Source: Planctomycetales bacterium (GTDB taxonomy: Bacteria > Planctomycetota > Planctomycetia > Isosphaerales > Isosphaeraceae). From it: a stretch of DNA of 64,000 nt. The stretch is taken from positions 28,547 to 92,546 of the forward strand of contig DAIDKV010000033.1 of NCBI GenBank assembly GCA_027449865.1. Reading direction: 5' to 3'. The translations under genes and the position numbers were made by a program. Every line of letters starts with the position of its first letter. Within the stretch, counting starts at the first letter, position 1. Positions 25,695 to 34,031 of the stretch are shown piece after piece. The notes under the pieces were generated by a model that was not told where the DNA came from, did not search any database, and was given only the letters and a program-made list of their open reading frames with translations.

Positions 25695-26966
25695 TCAAAC
25701 CGACGCGGCGATCGGCCCGGCGCGCGGTCCTCGAGGTCGATCATCGGCCTCATCTCTCGGCAGATACGAACGATGCAACCCGCAAGGCCCCGCCTCCTGA
25801 ATCATGACGACGGCACCGTTACCTTTGTTCGATCCGATCGGCGGCTGGTGATGGGATTCGCCCGCGAGCAAGACCGGTCGAACGGTCATCGCATCCTGGC
25901 GAATGCCTCGCCTCGGCGCCTCGGAACGGCGGCGCACCGGGCGCCACAAAACCCCAACTCTCGTGGGTTCTGCCTCCTTTCGGAAGGCGGAGTGACATCG
26001 AACGCAACTGGCGTCCAGCCGTCGGGCGGCGGCGAGCATCGAGGGAGAATCCGAGAGGTCGCAGGCCCGCTCCAGGTCAGCCGCAGCCTCCGACATCTCG
26101 TGGGCGAGCCGGTCCCAGAGCGGTCCCGAGCCGTCCGTCTGAGCACCGTGAATCCGACGACCAGCCTCCGCCGCCGCCCGGGCAGCGGGCCTCAGCTTCT
26201 CAACATCCGGATTCGCCATCTCACCTCTCGCGACCGCGGCGAGAACCGAACCGTAACCGACCACTCCGTCCTTCCCATCACCAAGGGCCGACATGATCGT
26301 CCGAACCTTCGAGGGCGACTCAAATCGATCGAAACCCAGCCGAATCGTCGTCGCGATCGCGACCAGCCCGATCAAACCGATCGCAACGCCCCGAATCGTC
26401 AGCCGATCGCGGAGCATCGACCGGGCCCGGTCCAGCCGCCTCGACATCGAACCGGCCGGCCACCCCAGCCGACGCGCGGCCTCCTCCCTCGTCTGCCCCT
26501 CCAGGTCGCAGAGAACCACCGGCGCCCGATACTTCTCGGGAAGCTGCCGCAACGCCTCGTCGATCGCCGTCCGAAGATCCCGACGGTCCACCTCGAACGA
26601 TGGCTCCACGCGCGGATGATACCGCTCAGGCAATTGCCCGTCGAACTGACCGGGGAGGGTGGAGACCGGGGTCTCCCGGGCACGTCGGCGGGCCGTTCCC
26701 GATCGGGCGTGCAGGGCAAGCCGTCGAGCGACGTCGTCGATCCAGGGGATCACGGATTCGCTCCAGTCGATCCCGCCGGCCTTGCGGGCGAGAACCAGGA
26801 ACGTGGCCTGGCGGACGTCCTCGATCTCGTGTTCGTCCCGGAGGATGCGTCGACAGATCCGCTCGACCCGGGGACCGTGCCGGCGGACCAGGGCCGCAAA
26901 CGCCGCCTCTTCGCGAGCGTGGACGAACCGATCCAGCAAGGCCGCGTCACTCGGGGTCTCGACCAT
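25695..26966 (-). CDS. ECF sigma factor fused to a membrane helix and a C-terminal cytochrome c'-like CxxCH domain
   Basis: The 423-residue protein has sigma region 2 at about 9-90 (DRFVHAREEAAFAALVRRHG then DEHEIEDVRQATFLVLARKA) and region 4 at about 131-189 (ALRQLPEKYRAPVVLCDLEG, then AARRLGWPAGSMSRRLDRAR). A hydrophobic helix (GVAIGLIGLVAIATTIRL, 193-210) follows. The outer part ends in a helix with SCVRCHSAFR at about 320-329, placed as in cytochrome c' (CxxCHxxFR near the end). A tail of about 90 mostly Arg/Pro-rich residues follows, perhaps from lost coding or a frameshift. AAGGAG sits 10 bases before the ATG at 26966. No anti-sigma gene is adjacent. The gene is divergent from the DUF1592 operon and upstream of ResB and CcsA, so redox or heme control is inferred. 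Confidence 0.85.
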   Translation of the reverse strand: MVETPSDAALLDRFVHAREEAAFAALVRRHGPRVERICRRILRDEHEIEDVRQATFLVLARKAGGIDWSESVIPWIDDVARRLALHARSGTARRRARETPVSTLPGQFDGQLPERYHPRVEPSFEVDRRDLRTAIDEALRQLPEKYRAPVVLCDLEGQTREEAARRLGWPAGSMSRRLDRARSMLRDRLTIRGVAIGLIGLVAIATTIRLGFDRFESPSKVRTIMSALGDGKDGVVGYGSVLAAVARGEMANPDVEKLRPAARAAAEAGRRIHGAQTDGSGPLWDRLAHEMSEAAADLERACDLSDSPSMLAAARRLDASCVRCHSAFRKEAEPTRVGVLWRPVRRRSEAPRRGIRQDAMTVRPVLLAGESHHQPPIGSNKGNGAVVMIQEAGPCGLHRSYLPRDEADDRPRGPRAGPIAASV

Positions 26967-27131
26967 GGAACAAGGGCTCCTTCGGGGGCGTCTGGCCGCC
27001 TCCTCTATTTGATAATGCCGGGGACCCTCACCGCCAGATGCATTTTTCCTTCGAATTTCGAGAACTCGACAAAAACCCGCCAACACTACCCCACCTTCCT
27101 GCCGTTGACTCCAACATCGAGGAGCGATAGC
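26967..27131. promoter_or_regulatory. Divergent regulatory region between the ECF sigma gene and the cytochrome operon
   Basis: This 165-bp gap serves two opposite start sites. It is locally AT-rich (ctatttgataatgcc and gcatttttccttcgaatttcg) compared with its surroundings. The plus-strand gene has a strong AGGAG 7 bases before GTG at 27132. I could not fix -35/-10 pairs for either direction with confidence; an ECF-type motif (GGAA with a CGTC-like -10) is not obvious. Confidence 0.5.
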
Positions 27132-29114
27132 GTGGATGCCATTCGGATTCGATTGGTGACGAAGCGAGAAACCAGGATGTGTTGGAAGTCGAGGCGGATT
27201 CGAGCCTGGATTCTTCTGGTCGGCGTCTTCGGATCGGCTGTGGGTGGTGTTCGGGGCGACGACCTGCCGGACCGCTACCGGCGTGAGGTCCTGCCGATTC
27301 TCAACCGGGCCTGTGTGGGATGTCACGGCGAATCGAAGCGGGAAGGTGGCCTGAGCCTTCTCGGGCCCGACGACCCTGCCCTGGCGGTGGCCCGGCGCGG
27401 GGTCTGGAAGCGGGTTCGGGATCGTGTCGAGGAGGGCGAGATGCCGCCCGACGACGCGGAGACGCCCCTCCTCGATTCTGACCGGAAGACCTTACTCGCC
27501 TGGATCTCTGATGCGATGGCCGCCAGAATCGCTCGATCGGTCCGCGACCCTGGGCCGTCGGTCCTCCGGCGACTGACCCGTGGCGAATACGTCCGGACCG
27601 TCGGTGACCTCCTCTCCATCGAGAAGGGTGACCTCGAACGGCTCGACCTACCGGAGGACGACCCAGGCGACCACTTCGAGAACCTCGGTGCCTCGCTCAG
27701 CCTGGCACCAACGACCCTGGAGCGCTACTTCGACGCCGCGGATCGAGTCGCGGCGATGGTCTTCGGCAACGGCTGGTACGCCAGGGGTTCGCGAGATCGA
27801 TTGATGCCGGTCCGACCGGCGCCGAACCGTCCGGAGCGCGAGGCGGCCCGTGCCTCACTGGCGAGGTTCCTCCGCCGCGCCCATCGACGTCCACCCGATC
27901 CGACCGAGATCGACCGGCTCCTCATCTTCTTCGATCGAGAGAAGGCGCGAGGCGCGCCGTTTGAAGAGGCGATGCGAGCCCTCCTCAAACCCATCCTGAT
28001 CTCGCCCCGGTTCCTCTTCCGGATTGAGCAGGATCGGCCGGCCCTGGACGGATCGCGGTCCGTCACCGTGGACGACGACGAACTGGCCGCCCGGCTCTCC
28101 TACTTCCTCTGGGGAACGATGCCCGACGAGACCCTCAACCAGCTTGCCGACCGCGGCAAGTTGACCTCGGATCCCGCCGCGCTGGAGGCCGAGGTCCGGC
28201 GGATGCTCGGTGACAACAGGGCTCAAACCCTCTCGAAGGTCTTCGCCGCGCAGTGGGTCCAGCTTGATAGAATGCGGACGGCCCGTCCCTCACAGGAGTT
28301 CTTTCCCCGGTTCCACGCTGGGATCAAGCAGGCGATGGTCGAGGAAGTCTGGGCGTTCTTCGATCACCTGCGAGTCGACGACAGACCCGTCACTGAAATC
28401 ATCGACTGCAATTATGCTTTCGCGAATGAGGAACTGGCCCGGTATTACGGAATCAAGGGGATTTCCGGCGGGAAAATGCAAAAGGTCGCTATCGGCCCCT
28501 CGGACCATCGCGGTGGGCTGCTGGGCATGGGGGCGGTACTGGCCTCGACCTCGCACACGTTCCGAACCAGCCCCACCCTGCGGGGGAAATATGTGCTGGA
28601 GGTGTTGCTCGGAACGCCTCCGCCGCCCCCTCCGGCAAATGTGGGCCTCCTCAAGGACGACGCCCCGCTGGGCAAGGGCCGCGAGGTGACCACCTTTCGG
28701 GAGAAGATGGCCCAGCATGCGAGCTCTGCCTCGTGCGCCGGTTGTCATCGCAAGATCGATCCCATCGGCTTCGCCCTGGAGAATTACGACGCGGCCGGTG
28801 CCTGGCGCGAATCGACCCGAGACCGGCCGCTCGATCTTTCGGGCGTTCTACCAACAGGCGAGCGGATCGAGGGGATCGATGGGCTGAAGCGCGTTCTGAA
28901 GGCTCGACGCGACCAGGTCGTCGAGAACCTCGTGGCACGGATGCTGGAATATGCCCTGGGCCGGAAGCTGACCGACGAGGATGAGCCGACGGTCCGCGAA
29001 ATCCGAGAAATGTCGGCACGTTCCGAGTATCGGTATTCGTCGATCGTACTGGAAGTTGTCCGGAGCGTGCCATTCCAATGTCGGCGGCCCACGGGTCGGG
29101 AGGTCGTCCAATGA
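27132..29114 (+). CDS. Planctomycete cytochrome / DUF1587-DUF1592-DUF1588-DUF1585 protein
   Basis: The 660-residue protein has a signal segment (RAWILLVGVFGSAVGGVRG) and a cytochrome-like N-terminal domain with ACVGCHGESK (CxxCH at about 61-65). The order of small domains is that of the large family of planctomycete surface cytochrome proteins: GEYVRTVGDLLSIEKGDL (DUF1587), ARASLARFLRRAHRRPPDPT (DUF1595), DDELAARLSYFLWGTMPDET (DUF1592), SSASCAGCHRKIDPIGFALE (second CxxCH, DUF1588) and a C-terminal DUF1585 part. Family function is not established; electron transfer at the cell surface has been proposed. The GTG at 27132 has AGGAG 7 bases upstream; ATG 27177 is an alternative. It overlaps the DUF1552 gene by 4 bp. 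Confidence 0.9.
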   Translation: MDAIRIRLVTKRETRMCWKSRRIRAWILLVGVFGSAVGGVRGDDLPDRYRREVLPILNRACVGCHGESKREGGLSLLGPDDPALAVARRGVWKRVRDRVEEGEMPPDDAETPLLDSDRKTLLAWISDAMAARIARSVRDPGPSVLRRLTRGEYVRTVGDLLSIEKGDLERLDLPEDDPGDHFENLGASLSLAPTTLERYFDAADRVAAMVFGNGWYARGSRDRLMPVRPAPNRPEREAARASLARFLRRAHRRPPDPTEIDRLLIFFDREKARGAPFEEAMRALLKPILISPRFLFRIEQDRPALDGSRSVTVDDDELAARLSYFLWGTMPDETLNQLADRGKLTSDPAALEAEVRRMLGDNRAQTLSKVFAAQWVQLDRMRTARPSQEFFPRFHAGIKQAMVEEVWAFFDHLRVDDRPVTEIIDCNYAFANEELARYYGIKGISGGKMQKVAIGPSDHRGGLLGMGAVLASTSHTFRTSPTLRGKYVLEVLLGTPPPPPPANVGLLKDDAPLGKGREVTTFREKMAQHASSASCAGCHRKIDPIGFALENYDAAGAWRESTRDRPLDLSGVLPTGERIEGIDGLKRVLKARRDQVVENLVARMLEYALGRKLTDEDEPTVREIREMSARSEYRYSSIVLEVVRSVPFQCRRPTGREVVQ

Positions 29115-30589
29115 GCGATCGCAATCGGTTCGGGGACGGGTCGGGTAGGATGACTCGCAGGGCGATGCTCCGGGGAGCGGGGGTTGCGGTCGCGCTACCC
29201 TTCCTGGAGTCCTGGGTCCGTCCCTTCGCGCGGGCGGCCGGCGGGATCGCCGGGCCTCCACTGCGGATGGCCATCGTCACCGTGACGGGCGGAACAGTGC
29301 TGGAATCATGGAAGTTGCCTGGGGGCGGACCACTCGGCAAACTCCCCTCGATCCTACGCCCTCTCGATTTCGCACGCAACGATCTGTTGATCCTCACCGG
29401 GCTCTCGCACACGGGTGCCTCGGATAATCTCAACGGACATGAGAATTGCGGATACAAGCATCTAACAGGTGCGGCTCGAGTGGGCAAGATCGGCGGGCGG
29501 CCCTACGCTGGGATCTCGGTCGATCAGGCCGCTGCGCGAGTGGCGGGGCGAGAAACGTTTCTCCCCTCGATCGAGATGGGCCTGACCAACCACGAGACGC
29601 CGTTTTCCTTCCGGTCGGTCGACCAGCCGGCGCCGTTTGAGGCCGACCCTCGAATGATCTTCGACCGGATGTTTCGGGGCCGTCAGCCGGTGGTCCCAAA
29701 CTGGAAGCGACGAGGCGAATCAAGGGATGCCGAGGCTGGGCGTACCTCGCCTCCGACCGATCCCTACGATAGGAGTGTACTCGACGCCGTCCGTGCCGAG
29801 GCCAGGGCCCTCCGCAATCGCCTGGATTCCAGCGACCGCCAGAAACTCGACCAGTACCTCGACGCCCTCCGCGCTAGCGAGACACGGATCGATCGACTCG
29901 AAGCCCGCCTTCGGGTCGAGGCCCTTGACGTCAAGGATCCGGGGCCATCCCGCCTCGTCGATATCCGGATTCCGTCCGAGATGGGGAAGCCCAGCTTTCA
30001 CCACTACCGAGAGCTCATCCATCGCGATCCAGAGAAACACGCCGACTACATCCGGATCATGGCCGACCTCCTGGTCCTGGCCTTGCAGACCGACACCACG
30101 CGCGTCGTTACCCTGGCAGCCGGCGCCGACGATGCGTTCTTCCCGGGCGTGGTCACCGTCGGCTACGAATATCACTGCCACACCCTCGAGCACCAGGGAA
30201 ACGCCGACCGCCCCGAGAACGCCGATCCGATCGCCCGCGAAGCATGCCGGCAGATCCACGCCTGGTACACGGAATTCTTCGCGGAGATGGTTGCCCGGCT
30301 GAAGGCAATCGACGAGGGTGGTTCGACACTCCTCGACAACACGATGCTTCTTTACACCTCGTACATGTCCGACGGCGGTCACGGAACGATCGACTACCCA
30401 GCCCTCCTCGTCGGGAAGGCCCAGGGCACCCTCCGAACCGGCCGACAGATCGATTTCCCGGCGAAGACCCCTATGTCCAACCTGTTCGTCGAGATGCTCG
30501 AACGAATGGGCGCCGGCGGCCCCGGCTTCGGCGATAGCCTGACCTCTCCCAACCGCGCCTTCGAGGGCCGCCTGCCAGGTCTTGCATGA
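29111..30589 (+). CDS. DUF1552 protein with twin-arginine-type signal
   Basis: The 492-residue protein starts at the ATGA overlap with the preceding gene, so translation is coupled. Its N-terminus has TRRAMLRGAGVAVALPFLES, a twin-arginine signal with RR at 16-17 and a hydrophobic core. The body shows DUF1552 features: GLSHTGASDNLNGHENCGYK, GISVDQAAARV and NTMLLYTSYMSDGGHGTID near the C-terminus. In planctomycetes DUF1552 genes regularly follow DUF1592 genes. The reaction is unknown; export by Tat suggests a folded or cofactor-bearing enzyme. The pair probably works at the cell surface with the cytochrome domain protein. Confidence 0.9.
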   Translation: MSDRNRFGDGSGRMTRRAMLRGAGVAVALPFLESWVRPFARAAGGIAGPPLRMAIVTVTGGTVLESWKLPGGGPLGKLPSILRPLDFARNDLLILTGLSHTGASDNLNGHENCGYKHLTGAARVGKIGGRPYAGISVDQAAARVAGRETFLPSIEMGLTNHETPFSFRSVDQPAPFEADPRMIFDRMFRGRQPVVPNWKRRGESRDAEAGRTSPPTDPYDRSVLDAVRAEARALRNRLDSSDRQKLDQYLDALRASETRIDRLEARLRVEALDVKDPGPSRLVDIRIPSEMGKPSFHHYRELIHRDPEKHADYIRIMADLLVLALQTDTTRVVTLAAGADDAFFPGVVTVGYEYHCHTLEHQGNADRPENADPIAREACRQIHAWYTEFFAEMVARLKAIDEGGSTLLDNTMLLYTSYMSDGGHGTIDYPALLVGKAQGTLRTGRQIDFPAKTPMSNLFVEMLERMGAGGPGFGDSLTSPNRAFEGRLPGLA

Positions 30590-30688
30590 TCTCTGAATTT
30601 CGATATGCATCTTCGATTATGTTTTATCATGAATCATTCAATAGTAACTTATTGATTCAACGATTCCGGTAGGATGGAAGGGGGAGAG

Positions 30689-31576
30689 ATGTCGCGGCCG
30701 GTCTTCGTGGCGGTGGGATACGACGGCCTTCGACTACTTTCCGAAGACGGCCGATCGTGGGGTTCGCCGATGCTCGGCCAGGAGGGCGAGGTCTTGCGGT
30801 CAGCAGCCGTTGGGAATGGCCGTGTGGTCGCGGTGGGGACGCGCGGAGGCGACCAGGTGCTGACCGCCTCGGTCGACGGAGTCAAATGGACGCGGTCGCG
30901 TCGTGAGGGTGGATACGGTGGATATCTGCGGGCGGTCCAGTTTGACGGCCGACGCTTTCTCGGCCTGGGCGGAGATCCGGGCGCCGTCGGCGCAGCGAAT
31001 CCCTATGTTTTGATCAGTGACGACGGGGTGAACTGGGAGGGACCGCATCGGATCGGCGGGAAGTTCCTGATCCGCAGAATCGCGTTTGGAGATGGAATCT
31101 ACGTGGGAGTCGGCGACCGAGGACGTCGGGCTTGGTCTCGCGACGCGATCCACTGGGAGGATGTACCAGACGTCAAGCCGCTGGAAACCCTGATCGATAT
31201 CGCGCACGGCGCCGGGGTCTTCGTCGGGGTTGGGCTGCACGGGCTCCGCTGGAGGACCCTCGATGGACGGAAATGGCTGGAACCGATCCGTGGAGAGGAA
31301 GGTGAGCATCTGAATTCTATTGTATGGACGGGCGATCGTTTCGTCGCGGTTGGACTGGGGGCGACGTACCTTTCCGCGGACGGGGCGAAGTGGGAGCGAC
31401 GACCGAACCGCGAGGCGCCGACCACCGTCTGCCATCACGAGGGGATCTTTGTCGGCACGAAATGGAAGGGACGATTGCAGGCCAGCCGGGACGGGATCGT
31501 CTGGGACGCCGTCGCCCGAGTCGATCGCCACATCGAGGCGGTAGCCGCGGGCTGGATCGGGTCGGATCGGAGCTAG
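30689..31576 (+). CDS. BNR/sialidase-like beta-propeller protein
   Basis: The 295-residue protein consists of repeated units such as GVKWTRSRR, GVNWEGPHR, AIHWEDVPD and AKWERRPN, each after a SxDG turn (SEDGRSWG, SVDGVKW, SDDGVNW, SADGAKW). This is the BNR/Asp-box pattern (S-x-D-x-G-x-x-W) of beta-propellers. No signal peptide is seen, so a cytoplasmic role or an unannotated export route is possible. The start at 30689 has GGGGGAG 5 bases upstream; the ATG at 30674 is less likely. An AT-rich gap of about 100 bp precedes it. Function is unknown. Confidence 0.65.
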   Translation: MSRPVFVAVGYDGLRLLSEDGRSWGSPMLGQEGEVLRSAAVGNGRVVAVGTRGGDQVLTASVDGVKWTRSRREGGYGGYLRAVQFDGRRFLGLGGDPGAVGAANPYVLISDDGVNWEGPHRIGGKFLIRRIAFGDGIYVGVGDRGRRAWSRDAIHWEDVPDVKPLETLIDIAHGAGVFVGVGLHGLRWRTLDGRKWLEPIRGEEGEHLNSIVWTGDRFVAVGLGATYLSADGAKWERRPNREAPTTVCHHEGIFVGTKWKGRLQASRDGIVWDAVARVDRHIEAVAAGWIGSDRS

Positions 31577-31639
31577 AGCGCCGCAAATATTGCCAGCGGG
31601 TTGTCACTTGCGAGAGGAAGATGGCATCGTCAGGTCACC

Positions 31640-31899
31640 ATGTTCTCCGTGTTTGCAATTGGCCCGGCCGGCCCGAAGGAGGGTCTGGTGGATGTTCGAA
31701 CGGTGGACGATCGCGAGGTGCGTTCAGAGGATGCCCCGAGCATTACCGTCGTTTAATCCGGCTCCGGATCTGGGACGAACTTACCTTCCCGGAAATCGGC
31801 CGGCTGTTGGGGCTCTCGGAGGCTTCGGCCCGAAAGCTCTACGTCCGAGCGATGGCCCGGCTCCGCGAGTCGATCGGGCCGGGCCATGAACCCCACTAA
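31640..31899 (+). pseudogene. Remnant of an ECF sigma factor (region 4)
   Basis: The last part of one frame reads IRLRIWDELTFPEIGRLLGL and SEASARKLYVRAMARLRESI, a good sigma region 4 helix-turn-helix. Upstream the coding sequence breaks: TVDDREVRSEDAPSITVV in one frame stops, and the region 2 part is not intact. No valid start codon gives a full-length sigma factor. It probably represents a decayed gene. Confidence 0.55.
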
Positions 31900-31906
31900 C
31901 GCCGCT

Positions 31907-33412
31907 CTACAGCACCGACCGCGCCAGAGCCCATCCGAGGAGTAACAGAATCACGGTACCCGCGATCAGGAAGTGCGTGGGGTCCGGATCGGCAAGGTAA
32001 TCACCGATCCGTTCCCCGAGACGCTCCAGCCAGGTCGAGACAGGCTCATCTGTCTGCTGGTCCGCGTCTGGGTCCATCGCCCGGAGCTCGGCCCGAACCT
32101 GATTCATCTGGACAACTTCATGTCGATACTTCTCGTGAACCTCGCGTCCTGATTCTTGCCCGTCCGCTTCGAGGCTCTTCCGATGCGCACTGATATCCCG
32201 GGTCGCTGGAACCTCCCTTGCGAAGGGCTCCGCCGGCTTCGAGGCGAGGCTCGCCTCGAAGCCGTTCGGCCGGAGCGCCGACTCGATCAGCGACCAGTCG
32301 GGCGGGGCGTCGGGCTCGCTATGAACCGGACGAACCGAAGCCTTCGATCCGCCCCGGTCCGATCGAGGGCGAAGGGCCTCAAGGGCATCCGCCAGATCAG
32401 TGGCCGAGGCAAATCGATCCTCCGGTCGAGCAGCAAGCAGGCGGTGGACCACCTCGACAAGAGCATAGGGAAGACCTGGTTTCAGGTTGGTGATTGGGAC
32501 CGGTTTCTCTCGAATTCGCTTCAGAAGCCGGTCTTCGCGTGTAATCCCTGGGAAGGCATAGTCGCCAGTCAGAAGGCGGTACATCGTGCAACCAAGGCTA
32601 AACAGGTCGGAGCGGGCGTCGACCGGTCGCCCCTGGATCAGTTCCGGCGGCATGAAATCGGTCGTCCCGACGACCACCCCCTCGTCCGTGTCGAAGCCGT
32701 CACCGGCTGGAGCCGCCGACCCAATCAGGTCGCCAAACCCGAGGTCCAGCACCTTCACCACGCCGGTTCTGCTCAAGAACAGATTGGTCGGCTTGATGTC
32801 ACGGTGGATCACCCCCTGCTCGTGCGCATGAGCAAGCCCTCTCGCAGCCTGGGTCATGTAATCGATGACATCGTCGGCCGGCAGCGCCCCACGATGCGCA
32901 AAGACCTGTTCAAGATCCTGTCCTTCCAGATATTCCATCACAATGTACGGGCACCGATCCTGCTCGTCGGCGTCGAGGGCCCGGACAACATTCGGGTGAT
33001 CGAGGCGACCGACAATCTGCATCTCGCGGAAGAATCGCCGAACCGAACGCTTGCTAAGATTGGCGTCAGGCAGAACAACTTTCAACGCGACAACCCGATC
33101 CATAAGGCTATGTCGGGCCTTGAAAACCTGTCCTCGCGCTCCCTGTCCGATATGATCGAGCAAAATATAGCGTCCAAAGACAAGGCCACGCTTCTTCCCC
33201 TTGAGGAGGCGACGGGCCTGGAACGTCGTCAGCGTTCCCTCGCGAACCAACCGACGGGCCAGTTTCCGACCGTCGTTGCCATCGCCAGAGGCATCCAGCC
33301 GCTCGTGCAGCTCGCGCATCTTCGAGGCCGAAAGCAACCCCGTCCCCTCGATGGCAGCGACCAGATCGGCGGCCGAGGGTCCCTGGGGCAATCCCTCTGT
33401 ATCGTCGCGCAT
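31907..33412 (-). CDS. Serine/threonine protein kinase with C-terminal membrane helix
   Basis: The 501-residue protein has the Hanks-type kinase core: ILLDHIGQGARGQVFKARH (glycine loop), VALKVVLPD (Lys111), FREMQIVGRLDHPNVVRAL (Glu helix), VIHRDIKPTNLFLS (catalytic loop, about 202-214), VLDLGFGDLIG (DLG instead of DFG, near 223) and FMPPE in place of the usual APE motif. The C-terminus ends FLIAGTVILLLLGWALARSV, one membrane helix, so the kinase faces the cytoplasm with no outer domain. GGGAG lies about 10 bases before the ATG at 33412; a start at 33460 is possible. Substrates are unknown. It belongs to the many kinases of planctomycetes. Confidence 0.9.
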   Translation of the reverse strand: MRDDTEGLPQGPSAADLVAAIEGTGLLSASKMRELHERLDASGDGNDGRKLARRLVREGTLTTFQARRLLKGKKRGLVFGRYILLDHIGQGARGQVFKARHSLMDRVVALKVVLPDANLSKRSVRRFFREMQIVGRLDHPNVVRALDADEQDRCPYIVMEYLEGQDLEQVFAHRGALPADDVIDYMTQAARGLAHAHEQGVIHRDIKPTNLFLSRTGVVKVLDLGFGDLIGSAAPAGDGFDTDEGVVVGTTDFMPPELIQGRPVDARSDLFSLGCTMYRLLTGDYAFPGITREDRLLKRIREKPVPITNLKPGLPYALVEVVHRLLAARPEDRFASATDLADALEALRPRSDRGGSKASVRPVHSEPDAPPDWSLIESALRPNGFEASLASKPAEPFAREVPATRDISAHRKSLEADGQESGREVHEKYRHEVVQMNQVRAELRAMDPDADQQTDEPVSTWLERLGERIGDYLADPDPTHFLIAGTVILLLLGWALARSVL

Positions 33413-33648
33413 GGCTCCATGGCTCCCATTCTCAGGGCGTACATCCCAGTCAGACGCCATACTTGCAGGTCAGTATGTGCAGCGATCTTCACAGTTCGAC
33501 AGGAAACGAACTGGACGATAATCAAGTTCGCGCGCGAAAGCCAGAGATGTTGGTGCGGCGACCTCGCCGTTTCGCTGGAAGCATTGAGTCGGAGGAGCCA
33601 TCACCTCTGGCGCGACTCCCCCGTTCAGTGTCTTTGCCTTGTGAAGTC

Positions 33649-33981
33649 TCAGCCGTTCGGACCTCGGGAGAGATCCTGGAAAACAGCCCGCTTGTAGTCG
33701 TCACTGGTGGCCGGTCCCGAGGTGACCGCCGAACGGGCCGTCATGTAGTGGTGGATCATGAGCAAGACAATGGCCCCACCGATGGCCGCGATCCAGCTCC
33801 AGAGACCCCGATCGGTGGTGATACCCACCTGAGATCCGATCCATCCTCCAACCAGTGCTCCGCAGATTCCCAGGGCCATCGTCCAGATCCAGTTCATCGG
33901 ATCTCGACCGGGGTGGAGCAATCGCGCCAGCCCACCTGCGACCAGGCCGAAGATAGCCCAGCCAACAAGGTTTCCAATCAT
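33649..33981 (-). CDS. GlsB/YeaQ/YmgE family stress-associated membrane protein
   Basis: The 110-residue protein has three hydrophobic segments with the family pattern: NLVGWAIFGLVAGGLARLLH near 3-22, WTMALGICGALVGGWIGSQV near 32-51, and WIAAIGGAIVLLMIHHYM near 62-79. The start at 33981 has AAAGGTGG upstream. The tail SDDYKRAVFQDLSRGPNG is extra compared with typical family members and is echoed at the start of the next upstream gene product (DYKNAVFEQLAKG). YeaQ-type proteins are found in general stress responses, but the biochemical role is unknown. It lies with a DUF2382 gene and other stress-type genes. Confidence 0.85.
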   Translation of the reverse strand: MIGNLVGWAIFGLVAGGLARLLHPGRDPMNWIWTMALGICGALVGGWIGSQVGITTDRGLWSWIAAIGGAIVLLMIHHYMTARSAVTSGPATSDDYKRAVFQDLSRGPNG

Positions 33982-34031
33982 GGTGTCCACCTTTCTTGAT
34001 ATCTCTCAATCGAGGGCCGTGATCGCCAGAT

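Noticed and set aside
16860..29114. A single 4084-residue plus-strand protein
   Set aside because: Most of it is antisense to well supported genes (DUF4159, phosphatase, CcsA, ResB, sigma) and shows no family; only 27132-29114 is a real gene.
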